Below are positions 35,123-45,218 of a stretch of DNA of 64,000 nt, piece by piece. Source of the DNA: Rickettsiella grylli (GTDB lineage: Bacteria > Pseudomonadota > Gammaproteobacteria > Diplorickettsiales > Diplorickettsiaceae); contig NZ_AAQJ02000001.1 in NCBI RefSeq assembly GCF_000168295.1, positions 124,001 to 188,000 of the forward strand, read 5' to 3'. The stretch's first letter is position 1; each line of letters opens with the position of its first letter. A model generated the notes under the pieces. It did not search any database, was not told where the DNA came from, and saw nothing but the letters and a program-made list of their open reading frames with translations. Made by a program: the position numbers and the translations under genes.

Positions 35123-37183
35123 TTGCATGTGAGTAATACGGTAGACAACGTTTCAAATTCAAAAAATATATTAAAAATTGCTATTCCGGCGCCCCTACAC
35201 CAATATTTTGAATATCTGGCGCCAAGCCATTTTCCACGGATGAAGTTAAAAAAAGGTTTACGGGTGTTGGTTCCTTTTGGGAAACGGAAAAAAATTGGTT
35301 TTTTAATGGAAACCAGTGAATCATCCGTTTGGCCAAAAAATAAACTCAAACAAGTAATCACTATTCTTGATGATTTTCCTCTTTTACCGGATTCATTACA
35401 ACAATTAATAGAATGGACAAGTCGTTATTACCATTGTCCTATCGGGGAAGTTTTTGCAAATGCGTTACCGAATGCTTTACGGTCAGAAAAAATGAGCAAA
35501 AAACTTAAAAAATTTTTAAAAGAAAATAAAACCCATAAAGACACTGACACGTCAATTTCTTCTAAATCCCGTAAAGCGCTGCCTTTAAATAATCATCAAC
35601 AACAGGCTGTTGCAACCATTATTCATTCACTTGGTCAATTTAAAACGTTTCTTTTAAATGGTGTAACAGGAAGTGGAAAAACTGAAGTTTATTTAGAGGT
35701 TATAGAGGCGGTACTGAATCGAGGCGAGCAAGCCTTAGTATTAGTTCCAGAAATTGGTTTAACACCACAAATGTTGGCACGCTTTCAAACGTGTTTTTCA
35801 GTTCCCTTGATATTATTTCATTCGAAGTTAACCGACACGCAACGTTTAGAAAATTGGTTACTTTCTAAAGTAGGGAAGGCATCCATCGTTATTGGGACGC
35901 GTTCCGCATTATTTACGCCTTTATTACGTCCTGGAGTGATTATTGTCGATGAAGAACACGATAGTTCATTTAAACAACAAAAAGGATTACGTTATCACGC
36001 GCGAGATTTGGCATTAGTACGAGGACGTTTAGAAAATATTCCAGTTATCTTAGGCTCAGCAACCGCTTCTTTAGAGAGCATTTTTAATGCGCATCAAAAA
36101 AGGTATCAAATAATACATTTACCTCAGCGAGCAGGGATGGCACGGCAACCTTCTTTTCGTTTTATTGATTTACGTCATGAAAAAATGGATCACGGTTTTT
36201 CCTCTTCGTTATTACAAACCATGAAAAAGCATTTGCAAAAACAATCGCAAGTGCTTTTATTTTTAAATCGGCGTGGGTTTTCGCCGGTTATTCGGTGTCA
36301 AGATTGTGGCTGGACCGCAGATTGTCAACGATGTGAGCAAAAAATGAGCTTTCATAAAAACCCCGCTCATTTACTCTGTCATTATTGTGGCTATCGACGT
36401 CCTTTAGATAGGTATTGTTTGGGGTGCCAAGGACAACAATTACTTCCCTTGGGTCAAGGGACGCAGCGTTTAGAGCAAACATTACAAAAATATTTTCCTC
36501 ATATAGGCATCGTTCGTGTGGATAGAGATAACACTCAACGGAAAGGAAGCTTCAATGAACTATTGAAAACGATTCATGACAATAAAGGCCAAATTTTGAT
36601 TGGAACTCAAATGTTAGCAAAAGGACATCATTTTCCTAATGTCACGTTGGTCGGTATTTTAGAGGCAGACAGTGGTTTATTTAGTGCAGATTTTCGAGCG
36701 CTCGAGCGCACAGGCCAATTATTAACGCAAGTTGCCGGCCGGTCAGGGCGTGCAGATAAATGCGGGGAGGTATTAATCCAAACCCATCACCCGGAACACC
36801 CGTTATTTAATCATTTGATAGAACAAGGTTATTTTAGTTTTAGTGAAATTTTATTACAAGAAAGGCAACGATCATTATTACCACCCTATAGCTATTTAGC
36901 CCTCATTCATGCCGAGGCTTTCAATGCAGCCTATCCATTTAATTTTTTAAATGAAGTAAAAATCCAAGCTGAATGTATTAAAAAGGAGGTTAATGTACTG
37001 GGTCCAGTTCCTTCATTGCGGCCTCGTTGTGCGGGTTATTTTCGTAGTCAATTACTATTACAAGCAAAAAGCCGTTATGTTTTACAACGCGTATTAGCAC
37101 AAATCATTAAACCGGTTAGTCTGCTAAACAGTAGTCGTCGTGTTCGTTGGTCATTGGATGTCGATCCTATTGAGCTTTTTTGA
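35123..37183 (+). CDS. priA: Primosomal protein N' (PriA helicase)
   Basis: PriA restarts stalled replication forks by 3'-5' helicase activity and DnaB loading. Visible features are the N-terminal DNA-binding part, Walker A GVTGSGKTE at about residue 180, DEEH box at about 275, and an eight-cysteine zinc region (about 392-435, CQDCGW ... CQRC ... CHYC ... CLGC). The helicase C-terminal motif is QVAGRSGRADK. The length is 686 residues. The start is TTG at 35123 or GTG at 35129; both give the same protein within two residues. Confidence 0.95.
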   Translation: MHVSNTVDNVSNSKNILKIAIPAPLHQYFEYLAPSHFPRMKLKKGLRVLVPFGKRKKIGFLMETSESSVWPKNKLKQVITILDDFPLLPDSLQQLIEWTSRYYHCPIGEVFANALPNALRSEKMSKKLKKFLKENKTHKDTDTSISSKSRKALPLNNHQQQAVATIIHSLGQFKTFLLNGVTGSGKTEVYLEVIEAVLNRGEQALVLVPEIGLTPQMLARFQTCFSVPLILFHSKLTDTQRLENWLLSKVGKASIVIGTRSALFTPLLRPGVIIVDEEHDSSFKQQKGLRYHARDLALVRGRLENIPVILGSATASLESIFNAHQKRYQIIHLPQRAGMARQPSFRFIDLRHEKMDHGFSSSLLQTMKKHLQKQSQVLLFLNRRGFSPVIRCQDCGWTADCQRCEQKMSFHKNPAHLLCHYCGYRRPLDRYCLGCQGQQLLPLGQGTQRLEQTLQKYFPHIGIVRVDRDNTQRKGSFNELLKTIHDNKGQILIGTQMLAKGHHFPNVTLVGILEADSGLFSADFRALERTGQLLTQVAGRSGRADKCGEVLIQTHHPEHPLFNHLIEQGYFSFSEILLQERQRSLLPPYSYLALIHAEAFNAAYPFNFLNEVKIQAECIKKEVNVLGPVPSLRPRCAGYFRSQLLLQAKSRYVLQRVLAQIIKPVSLLNSSRRVRWSLDVDPIELF

Positions 37184-37256
37184 GTGCAATGCTTCTTTTG
37201 TGTTAAATAAAACGTTAAAATATCCCAAACAATGAATTAAAAAATAATTGGTATGT

Positions 37257-38648
37257 ATGGCTATTAGTCTATTTGATCTGTTTTCCATTGGTATAGGCCC
37301 ATCGAGCTCACATACCAATGGCCCTATGAAAGCCGCCTACGCGTTTATTGAAAAGTTAACGTTCAATCGTGATTTATTGAATCAAACAAGCCGTATACAG
37401 GTTGAATTGTTTGGCTCATTGGCACTCACCGGTCGTGGTCATGGCACGGATAATGCCATTTTAAATGGACTAGAGGGATGGCTTCCAGATAATGTCAATC
37501 CCAATGAAGTTGTCCCACGTGCTCAACGCATTATTAAACGATGTAAAATTAAATTGGCAGGAAAAAAAGATATTTCATTTTCAGAAAAAACCGATTTATT
37601 GTTTCAACAAAAAGAACAATTGCCGTTACATACCAATGGTATGCGTTTTACTGCGTTCAATACAAAAGAGTGTGTTGTAAGCTGTCAAGTTTATTATTCT
37701 ATTGGAGGCGGCTTTATTGTGACGGAACATACATTGGGTTCTCAATCAGATAACGTTATTTCAATACCTTATTCTTTTTCTAATGCAATGGAGCTATTTA
37801 GCCTCTGTGAGCAGAATCACTTAACGATTCCTAAACTTATGTTTGCCAATGAACAGCATTTATCCCCCCATAGAGATGTATCTGCTGATTTACTGAACAT
37901 TGCAGATATCATGCAAACGTGTGTTGATAAAGGCTGCCAGACGAAAGGAACATTACCCGGAGCGCTTCATGTGAAACGTCGAGCGTCCGATCTTTATAAT
38001 AAAATGCATAATAAAGCGCTTCCAACACAAAAGATGATTCCAAACGCCTTATTATGGCCCACCATTTATGCGATGGCTGTTAATGAAGAAAATGCAGCAG
38101 GTGGTCGCATTGTCACGGCTCCCACGAATGGCGCCGCGGGTATTGTTCCTGCTGTTTTAACCTATTATCGTCGTTTCTATGACAACGTGAGTCAACAATC
38201 CATTATTGATTTTTTACTCGTAGCGGGCGCTATCGCATTACTTTATAAAATAAACGCTTCCATATCGGGCGCAGAGGTCGGTTGTCAGGGAGAGGTTGGT
38301 GTTGCGTGTTCAATGGCTGCAGGCGCGCTAACCGCTGTTTTAGGAGGTACATTAGCACAAATTGAAAATGCCGCTGAAATGGCGATGGAACATCATTTGG
38401 GGTTAACGTGTGATCCGGTTGCAGGGTTGGTTCAAATTCCTTGCATTGAACGTAATGGCGTCGGTGCAGAAAAAGCGATTAAATTGGCTCATTTAGCGTT
38501 AATGGAAAATGGGAAGAATAAAAAAGTATCTTTAGATAAAATCATTGAAACCATGTTTGCCACCGGAAAAGATATGATGTCACTTTATAAGGAAACCGCT
38601 TTAGGTGGTTTAGCAAAGTCCCTTGCGGTTAATATACCCGAGTGTTAA
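37257..38648 (+). CDS. sdaA: L-serine dehydratase (single-chain, iron-sulphur)
   Basis: The protein (463 residues from the ATG at 37257; an upstream TTG adds three residues) deaminates L-serine to pyruvate. The fused beta-alpha form is seen: [14 protein letters not shown] near the N-terminus, then [12 protein letters not shown] at about 289 and the cysteines ([28 protein letters not shown]) that hold the 4Fe-4S cluster. Serine catabolism to pyruvate suits an amino-acid-fed intracellular life. Confidence 0.94.
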   Translation: MAISLFDLFSIGIGPSSSHTNGPMKAAYAFIEKLTFNRDLLNQTSRIQVELFGSLALTGRGHGTDNAILNGLEGWLPDNVNPNEVVPRAQRIIKRCKIKLAGKKDISFSEKTDLLFQQKEQLPLHTNGMRFTAFNTKECVVSCQVYYSIGGGFIVTEHTLGSQSDNVISIPYSFSNAMELFSLCEQNHLTIPKLMFANEQHLSPHRDVSADLLNIADIMQTCVDKGCQTKGTLPGALHVKRRASDLYNKMHNKALPTQKMIPNALLWPTIYAMAVNEENAAGGRIVTAPTNGAAGIVPAVLTYYRRFYDNVSQQSIIDFLLVAGAIALLYKINASISGAEVGCQGEVGVACSMAAGALTAVLGGTLAQIENAAEMAMEHHLGLTCDPVAGLVQIPCIERNGVGAEKAIKLAHLALMENGKNKKVSLDKIIETMFATGKDMMSLYKETALGGLAKSLAVNIPEC

Positions 38649-38682
38649 TTAAAATCTTCAACATTTTTTCCATTTATTGTAA

Positions 38683-38711
38683 ACGATTTTCTTGGTGGTA
38701 AAAGAAATCGT
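38683..38711. terminator. Possible bidirectional terminator hairpin
   Basis: ACGATTTTCTT (from 38683) can pair with AAGAAATCGT (ending 38711) with one bulge. It lies between the convergent sdaA and pssA genes. There is no clean T run on either side, so the call is weak. Confidence 0.3.
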
Positions 38712-38719
38712 CAAGCCTT

Positions 38720-39562
38720 CTAGTGATTTTTTTTTCGTAAAGCGCGTTTTTTATAGAGGTGATACAAACTGAGAAGAGGGCCTGATAGCGCATAACAGAA
38801 AAAGACCAAAAATAATATTTTAGGAGGATCAAGTGAAATACTCACAAAAGCCACGACAACCAATAGGATAGCCACAAAAGGAACGCGTCCTTTCAGATCA
38901 ATTTCTTTAAAGGAATAATAACGGATATTACTGACCATGAGCGCTGCAATAATGACTGCTATTACGGCGGTTATCAGACTCATCGTATCACCTAAAATTT
39001 CTGAATCAACACATAACCAGACCATACTGGCTAAAACACCGGCTGCTGCAGGAATAGGTAATCCTTTAAAATAACGTTTATCACTCAGTAATACTTGTGT
39101 ATTAAAACGGGCTAAACGCAGTGCGCCAGAGGCGGCAAAGACGAATGCAGCTAACCAACCTAATTTACCTAACCCTTCTAAAGACCAACTATAAATAACA
39201 AGCGCGGGTGCAATGCCAAAAGAAACCATGTCCGATAAACTATCTAATTCGGCACCAAATGCACTTTGCGTATGCGTCAATCGAGCAACGCGACCATCAA
39301 AAAAATCCATAATCATCGCAACAAAAATAGCGATGGCCGCATCATTAAAATAACCTTCCATGGCAGTGATGATCGCGTAAAATCCTGCAAATAAACCGGC
39401 GATGGTAAATAAATTCGGCAACAAGTAAATTCCACGGCGACGATAGGCTAATCGTTCTTTCTCATCCTGATCGCCTAAATGGTTGGGTTTCGTTTCAGAA
39501 ACCGTTAATTCTTCTTCAATAAACGTTTGAATAAAAGGGTTTTTCTCATTGGGGTTGTTCAT
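38720..39562 (-). CDS. pssA: CDP-diacylglycerol-serine O-phosphatidyltransferase
   Basis: A 280-residue integral membrane enzyme that makes phosphatidylserine. The CDP-alcohol phosphotransferase motif DGxxAR(x8)GxxxDxxxD is complete (D89, G90, A93, R94, G103, D107, D111). About eight membrane helices follow a polar N-terminal 40 residues. This is the membrane (Bacillus/Legionella) type, not the E. coli type. The psd gene for the next step lies 4.7 kb away on the same strand. Its start overlaps the mutS stop by four bases. Confidence 0.95.
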   Translation of the reverse strand: MNNPNEKNPFIQTFIEEELTVSETKPNHLGDQDEKERLAYRRRGIYLLPNLFTIAGLFAGFYAIITAMEGYFNDAAIAIFVAMIMDFFDGRVARLTHTQSAFGAELDSLSDMVSFGIAPALVIYSWSLEGLGKLGWLAAFVFAASGALRLARFNTQVLLSDKRYFKGLPIPAAAGVLASMVWLCVDSEILGDTMSLITAVIAVIIAALMVSNIRYYSFKEIDLKGRVPFVAILLVVVAFVSISLDPPKILFLVFFCYALSGPLLSLYHLYKKRALRKKNH

Positions 39563-42153
39563 ACAGGAATTCCTTGTAAGGATTTTAATCGATAAATGAT
39601 TTCAAGCGCCTCTTTGGGTGCTAATTGATCCGGATCGACTTGTTCAAGAAGCTTTATAATATCAGGATTGATAGACACCTTCGGTGAAGTGGTGCTTGGA
39701 CATGGCTTATTCGTGACGATTGTATTTTGTTCAAGTTCTGTTAATTTTTGTTTGGCCCGTTGAATAACGGGCTTGGGAACACCAGCTAACTGAGCGACGT
39801 GTAATCCATAGCTTTGATTGGCAGGCCCCTTTTCGATGGTATATAAAAAAATAATAGTATCGTTATGCTCTCTCGCATTAACATGACAGTTCGTTATAAA
39901 TGTATTTTCTTCCGTTAATCGAGTTAATTCAAAATAGTGCGTTGCAAATAAAGTGTAAGCTTTAATATGCTGAGCGAGATATTCAGCACAAGAAAACGCT
40001 AAGGCAAGACCATCAAAAGTACTGGTACCGCGCCCAATTTCATCCATAATGACTAAGCTTTCTTCCGTTGCATTATGTAAAATGGACGCTGTTTCTGTCA
40101 TTTCGACCATAAAGGTTGAGCGGCCACTCGCAAGATCATCTGCGGCTCCAATTCGAGTAAAAATTCGATCAATTGGGCCTATCGTAGCGCTTTTTGCAGG
40201 CACAAAACAACCGATCATGGCTAATAAACAAATTAAAGCCGTTTGACGCATATAAGTCGATTTTCCGCCCATGTTGGGCCCTGTAATAATTAATAAACGT
40301 TGTTTAGGCGTTAAATGACAGCTATTGGCGATAAAAGGAATATCTAAGGCGTGTTCGATCACCAAATGTCGTCCCTCTTCGATATAAATACCTGGTTTTT
40401 TAGTTAATGAAGGGCAGATCAAATGGAGTGTTGCAGCCCGTTCTGCAAAGCAAACTAATATATCTAGTTCGGCGAGCGCATTCGTGGTTTTTTGTAAATC
40501 AGCCAGATAAAAGCTTATTTTATCGAGTAGTTCATCATAAAGTGTTTTTTCTAAATGGAGCGCTTTAGAATGAGCGCTTAGAATTTTATCTTCAAATTCT
40601 TTGAGCTCAGGAGTAATAAAACGTTCAACGTTGGTCAATGTTTGTCGACGGATATAGTGAGAGGGAGCCAGTTTGGATTGTCCACGGCTTATTTCGATGT
40701 AGTATCCTGAAACGCGATTGAAGCCAATTTTAAGTGTGCTAATCCCGGAAAGCGCACGTTCTTTTTTTTCTAAATCAATTAAAAATTGTCCGGTATGTGC
40801 ACTTAAATTTTTGAGCTCATCAAGTTCACAATGATACCCTTTCGCAATCATTCCACCTTCACGCGTCATTGCTGGAGGGTCTTCAACAAGCGCTTCTTGT
40901 AATAAGCGAAATAATTGAGGAAAGGTTTTTATTTCTTGATGTAATGAGACAAGTAATGCTGAATTTTTTTTAAATGTAGGCACATTAAAACAAGTGCTCA
41001 ATTTATTATGAAGTTCAGGAAGAATAGACAAAGCCAACCGAAGTTGACTTAAATCACGCGGTCTGGCCGATCGTAATCCAATGCGTGAAATAATGCGTTC
41101 AAGATCACCTAAAAGTTTTAATAAAGCCTGTAAACTGATAAAGGATTCCGTCGTTAATAAGTGATGAATAGCGGTTTGCCGCGATTTTATAGTTAATCGC
41201 TTCCGTAAAGGCCGATGCAGCCATCGATGCAATAAACGACTTCCCATTGGTGTTGCGGTGTTGTCTAAAATAGACAGTAAGGTATTGCTTTTTTCGCCTT
41301 GTAAATTAAGTGTTAATTCTAAATTACGTTGAGTAATGGCGTCTAACAGGACATTTTCTTCGCGTCGTTCTATGCGAATTGGTTGGATATGTTGTAATTG
41401 GGTGCGTTGTGTGTCTTTGACATAATTTAATAAACAACCGGTGGCTTGTATCGCCAAGTGTAAGTCCTGGCAGCCAAAACCGCTGAGGTCCCGCGTTTTA
41501 AATTGCTGGGTTAATAAATGGGTTGCGGTATGGTAATCGAACTCCCAAGCGGGACGGTGTCGGATTGTTTTTTGATAAGCGGCTAATAAGTGTTCTTTTT
41601 TAAATTCTTCACTAATTAATAATTCTGCAGGGTTAAGACGGACTAATTCACTAGCCAATGCGTCTTCGCCATTGACTTGTAAAATATGAATTTGACCGCT
41701 TCCCATGTCAAAGTAAGAAATTCCAAAGTGTTCATGTTGATTATAGAGTGCCAGTAACAAGCGTTGATTTTTTTCTAATAAGGCTTCATCACTGAGTGTA
41801 CCCGGTGTAATAATGCGTGTTACTTCCCTTTTCATAGGGCCTTTAGCGTGGTGGGGGTCCCCGATTTGTTCACAGATAGCGACAGATTCACCTAACTTGA
41901 CTAATTTCGCTAAATAACTTTCTACACTATGAAAGGGGACACCCGCCATAGGAATTGCTTGATTGGCAGATTGACCGCGTTTGGTTAACGTAATATTTAG
42001 TAAATGAGCCGCTTTAATCGCATCGTCATAAAATAATTCATAAAAGTCGCCCATACGATAAAACAATAATTTATCATTATGTTGGGCTTTTATTTGCAAA
42101 TATTGTCGAATCATCGGCGTGTGCTGACCGTTTAGATCGTTGCTATTTTTCAT
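39559..42153 (-). CDS. mutS: DNA mismatch repair protein MutS
   Basis: The 864-residue protein recognises mismatches and starts repair with MutL. Visible are the N-terminal mismatch-binding motif [14 protein letters not shown] (about residues 32-45, with Phe and Glu that stack on the mismatch), Walker [10 protein letters not shown] near 622, Walker [16 protein letters not shown] and the signature region. The length matches E. coli (853). It ends with a four-base overlap into pssA. Normal mismatch repair is expected, so homopolymer frameshifts nearby are not from MutS loss. Confidence 0.97.
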   Translation of the reverse strand: MKNSNDLNGQHTPMIRQYLQIKAQHNDKLLFYRMGDFYELFYDDAIKAAHLLNITLTKRGQSANQAIPMAGVPFHSVESYLAKLVKLGESVAICEQIGDPHHAKGPMKREVTRIITPGTLSDEALLEKNQRLLLALYNQHEHFGISYFDMGSGQIHILQVNGEDALASELVRLNPAELLISEEFKKEHLLAAYQKTIRHRPAWEFDYHTATHLLTQQFKTRDLSGFGCQDLHLAIQATGCLLNYVKDTQRTQLQHIQPIRIERREENVLLDAITQRNLELTLNLQGEKSNTLLSILDNTATPMGSRLLHRWLHRPLRKRLTIKSRQTAIHHLLTTESFISLQALLKLLGDLERIISRIGLRSARPRDLSQLRLALSILPELHNKLSTCFNVPTFKKNSALLVSLHQEIKTFPQLFRLLQEALVEDPPAMTREGGMIAKGYHCELDELKNLSAHTGQFLIDLEKKERALSGISTLKIGFNRVSGYYIEISRGQSKLAPSHYIRRQTLTNVERFITPELKEFEDKILSAHSKALHLEKTLYDELLDKISFYLADLQKTTNALAELDILVCFAERAATLHLICPSLTKKPGIYIEEGRHLVIEHALDIPFIANSCHLTPKQRLLIITGPNMGGKSTYMRQTALICLLAMIGCFVPAKSATIGPIDRIFTRIGAADDLASGRSTFMVEMTETASILHNATEESLVIMDEIGRGTSTFDGLALAFSCAEYLAQHIKAYTLFATHYFELTRLTEENTFITNCHVNAREHNDTIIFLYTIEKGPANQSYGLHVAQLAGVPKPVIQRAKQKLTELEQNTIVTNKPCPSTTSPKVSINPDIIKLLEQVDPDQLAPKEALEIIYRLKSLQGIPV

Positions 42154-42329
42154 AAGACCTCCAGCAAAACCTTTATCGCTTATTGTTAACGCGCTTTATT
42201 ATTTTAAGTGTGCAGTGTTTGATTATTGAAAACGTTAAAAATTAAAGATAAAAATTTTTTGGTAATAATCGATCATATAACCGAACACTAATTTATTATA
42301 GCCTTTCTCGTTAAATTTTTTCTATGGTA

Positions 42330-42695
42330 TTAATCACGAATTGAAAAACTAGCGTGCTTTAACTGAGACAAGGGAGGATTCTTCGTGACACATAAGAAAA
42401 TAGTTATTTTATCGTTTAGGAAGTCAGATAATTGTGTTTTAATAAATTGATAAAGTTGATATGCGAAGGCTTCAATCAGTTTAAAAGAACGATCATCACA
42501 AAATTGTTGCATCGCACGAGCGAGACGGGCGTAACAAAGGGTACTCGCTAAATCATCGTTCATACACGCGTCAAGCAAACCATTAAACGTAAGCTTTATT
42601 CGTATAGAAACCTTTTGAGGGTATAGTCGTTCTTCGACTGAATGGCCTAATTTAACCGATAAAGTAAGTTTTTTGATTGTTAATTGTGATTTCAT
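42330..42695 (-). CDS. folB: Dihydroneopterin aldolase/epimerase family protein
   Basis: A 121-residue tunnelling-fold protein of the FolB/FolX family. The family pattern is IKKLTLSVKLGHSVEERLYPQKVSI at the N-terminus (given here as LGHSVEERLYPQKVSI), a conserved glutamate in the second half (FKLIEAFAYQL), and VTKNPP near the C-terminus. FolB converts dihydroneopterin to hydroxymethyl-dihydropterin in folate synthesis, FolX epimerises the triphosphate; the two cannot be separated safely here. Confidence 0.78.
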   Translation of the reverse strand: MKSQLTIKKLTLSVKLGHSVEERLYPQKVSIRIKLTFNGLLDACMNDDLASTLCYARLARAMQQFCDDRSFKLIEAFAYQLYQFIKTQLSDFLNDKITIFLCVTKNPPLSQLKHASFSIRD

Positions 42696-42895
42696 GCGTA
42701 AAAAGATAACAAATTGACACGGGTTTGGCTATTGATCGAATCTTTTATTAAGGATTGATCGATGTTCTGGAAATGCTTTAGATAATTGTTATTCGAATAA
42801 TTCGAAGCGAAGTGGTTATCCGTATGAGGTGACTTTATCTGTAAGAGATAGAGTGAGATAGCGTTGCGGTATGAACACAGGATGGTAACGCTCAT
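42692..42895 (-). CDS. Short open frame between gloB and folB, doubtful
   Basis: A 67-residue frame whose ATG overlaps the gloB stop by four bases and whose stop overlaps the folB start by four bases, as if in an operon. The sequence (MSVTILCSYRNAISLY..., rich in Asn, Ser and Leu) matches no family I know. It might be a decayed gene or a chance frame. The tidy overlaps on both sides are its only support. Confidence 0.3.
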   Translation of the reverse strand: MSVTILCSYRNAISLYLLQIKSPHTDNHFASNYSNNNYLKHFQNIDQSLIKDSINSQTRVNLLSFYA

Positions 42896-43665
42896 TTAAA
42901 ATTATTTTTCCACTGACGTAAGTAAGCAAAGATTTCAACAGGTGTTATTAGTTTTTTCCCCGTTCGCTTTTCGATACACTTTTTTATTTTTGGATTGTTG
43001 CAACGTAAAAAAGGATTACTTAAACGTTCTTCGGCAAGCAAACTGGGGACGCAAGGAAGGTTTTTTTGACGTAATTCTCTCGTTTTTTCTAAACGTTTTT
43101 TAATATGCGTATTATCAGGCTCTATGGTCTGAGCAAAATTTAAATTAGCCAACGTATATTCGTGGCCACAATAAATCTGGGTTTCATCGGGAAGTTGAGC
43201 TAATTTTTCCAGTGAGTTTAACATTTGATCGGGCGTTCCTTCAAACAATCGACCGCATCCGGCGGTAAATAAAGTATCACCACAGAATAAAAGATGATTC
43301 CCGTAATAGGCAATATGCCCTAATGTATGGCCTGGAATAGCCAGGATTTCAAATGATGGCCAATGGGTTAGTTCGATTTTATCCGTTTCATTAACGGGAT
43401 GGGTAACACCGACTATTTTTTCTTTTGAAGGTCCAAAGACAGGAACAGGATAATGATTTAAAATAGAACGAATACCATTCGTATGATCCCAATGATGGTG
43501 CGTAATTAATAAGGCGTCCAGTGTAAGGTTGAGTTGTTTTAATTGAGCCAAAACCGGTTTTGCTTCGCCTGGATCGACAATGAGGCAATGTTTCGTTTCT
43601 TCATTGATAAGACACCAGATATAATTATCTTTAAACGCTAAAATAGGTAATAGTTGTATTGTCAT
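42892..43665 (-). CDS. gloB: Hydroxyacylglutathione hydrolase (glyoxalase II)
   Basis: A 257-residue metallo-beta-lactamase-fold enzyme that hydrolyses S-lactoylglutathione in methylglyoxal detoxification. The metal motif THHHWDH is at residues 55-61, GHTLGHI and FCGDTLF follow, and YCGHEY is at about 166. C-terminal residues NPFLRC and KKRLEKTRELR are typical. Length agrees with the family (about 250). Confidence 0.95.
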   Translation of the reverse strand: MTIQLLPILAFKDNYIWCLINEETKHCLIVDPGEAKPVLAQLKQLNLTLDALLITHHHWDHTNGIRSILNHYPVPVFGPSKEKIVGVTHPVNETDKIELTHWPSFEILAIPGHTLGHIAYYGNHLLFCGDTLFTAGCGRLFEGTPDQMLNSLEKLAQLPDETQIYCGHEYTLANLNFAQTIEPDNTHIKKRLEKTRELRQKNLPCVPSLLAEERLSNPFLRCNNPKIKKCIEKRTGKKLITPVEIFAYLRQWKNNFK

Positions 43666-43731
43666 AAACCCTCCATTCTTTTTATTAATGGCCTTGAAAA
43701 GTGTTGTTATTAAAATCAGTTTTAAGCGTAG

Positions 43732-44229
43732 TTAATTTTTATTGTTGACCTGTTTTCTGGATTCCCGATAACGTTGTTCACGCCGTTTCCCTGCTTCTTC
43801 ATAGCGTCTTATTTCATCAGCTGTTTCAGGGATAACGCGCGGGACTTTAGAAGGGCGCCCATGTTCATCTGTGCCTACAAAAGTAAAATAGGCGGAGACG
43901 ATATGGCGTCGAGTCCCTGTACGATAATCTTCAGCAAGAACCCGTACGCCAATTTCCATTGAACTTGTCCAACTCCGATTAATGGCCGCTTGGAATATGA
44001 GAATATCGCCACGCGTTGCAGGTTGTAAAAAATGCATCGCATCAACCGATGCAGTGACACACGGTCGTTGACTATGCCTTTCGGCAACCACAGACGCCAC
44101 TCTGTCGAGCGTTGACATGACTAAACCTCCGAAAACCGTTTCTGTTGAGTTCAAATCATTCGGAAAAATTTTATAGGTATGATCATGTACCGCTGAAGCT
44201 GAAACTGTTTTTTCTTGTGGTATAGACAT
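43732..44229 (-). CDS. Acyl-CoA thioesterase, hotdog fold (YciA-like)
   Basis: A 165-residue hotdog-fold thioesterase. The family pattern NSTETVFGGLVMSTLDRVAS (residues about 27-46) with catalytic Asp in the helix, and VTASVDAMHFLQPATRGD, match the YciA/acyl-CoA hydrolase family that cleaves fatty acyl-CoA. The C-terminal tail is charged (RYEEAGKRREQRYRESRK). It stands alone between gloB and psd. Confidence 0.85.
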   Translation of the reverse strand: MSIPQEKTVSASAVHDHTYKIFPNDLNSTETVFGGLVMSTLDRVASVVAERHSQRPCVTASVDAMHFLQPATRGDILIFQAAINRSWTSSMEIGVRVLAEDYRTGTRRHIVSAYFTFVGTDEHGRPSKVPRVIPETADEIRRYEEAGKRREQRYRESRKQVNNKN

Positions 44230-44290
44230 GAGTCCTCATCGTTTATCACCAAAAAATGTTATTATAACGCTTATAAAGTGTAAACACACT

Positions 44291-45127
44291 TTATAAGGTA
44301 AAACCAATTTTTTGACCATAGATTACTTTTCTTCCTAATAATTCAGTTAACCAGGTTATACGATGTGCTGAGAACAAAATAATAACAGTAGAACCGAGTT
44401 GAAACTGTCCTATTTCTTGTCCTTTAGAGAAGGAAATCTTGTTATCTAAATAATGCCAATGATAAATATGTCTTTTCGTTGCAGGGATTATATTCCCTTC
44501 CCAGGTAATATGAATATTTCCAACCAGCATAGCGCCGATAAGGATAACGGCCATTGGGCCAACGGGGGTGGAGAATAAAATGATGACACGTTCATTTCGA
44601 ACAAATAAATTAGGTAGTTTTTTTGTAGTGTGATCATCGACTGAAAATAAACATCCTGGAACATAAACCATTTCTTTTAATTCACCTCCATAGGGGATAT
44701 GGACACGATGATAATCCTGAGGCGCCAGATAAAATGTGGCAAATTTTCCGCCTTGAAAGGGTGTCGCTATTTTTGTTACCCCCCCTAATAATTCCTGTAA
44801 GTTAAAGTTTATTTTTTTGGCTTGGATAAGTTGGTTTTTTCGAATGTCGCCGATTTGGCTTATTGTCCCATCAACAGGAGAAACAATATCTCGTGTATTA
44901 TTTGAGATGGGTCGCATTTCGGGTTTTAAGGCGCGTGTAAAAAAATGATTAAAATGAACATAACGATGCGGATTTTCTTCCACAGCGAGCGTCATATCAA
45001 CGTTATAATGACGTATAAACCCATGAATTAATGTGTTTTTTATCCAACGTTGTTTACAATTGGCTATTCGCCCAGCGAAGCGCGAGAGGCTGTGTTGGGG
45101 CAGAAACGATTGACAGCGGATGTGCAA
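44291..45127 (-). CDS. psd: Phosphatidylserine decarboxylase
   Basis: A 278-residue proenzyme that makes phosphatidylethanolamine. The self-cleavage motif LGST is at 244-247, with Ser246 becoming the pyruvoyl group. The catalytic histidine/aspartate regions are visible as VSPVDGTISQIGD and QDYHRVHIPYGG. N-terminal residues HFNHFFTRAL match the family. Together with pssA in this window it completes the PS-to-PE pathway. Confidence 0.94.
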   Translation of the reverse strand: MHIRCQSFLPQHSLSRFAGRIANCKQRWIKNTLIHGFIRHYNVDMTLAVEENPHRYVHFNHFFTRALKPEMRPISNNTRDIVSPVDGTISQIGDIRKNQLIQAKKINFNLQELLGGVTKIATPFQGGKFATFYLAPQDYHRVHIPYGGELKEMVYVPGCLFSVDDHTTKKLPNLFVRNERVIILFSTPVGPMAVILIGAMLVGNIHITWEGNIIPATKRHIYHWHYLDNKISFSKGQEIGQFQLGSTVIILFSAHRITWLTELLGRKVIYGQKIGFTL

Positions 45128-45218
45128 ATAATTCTCCTTCAGCAGAGTAACGAGTGAAATATTTGACCATTATAGCCTGGTCATTTTAATTCGGGAAAGT
45201 CTGAACTATAGTTTTTTT

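Noticed and set aside
39559..42153. MutS loss as the cause of homopolymer frameshifts
   Set aside because: The gene is full length with all motifs intact.
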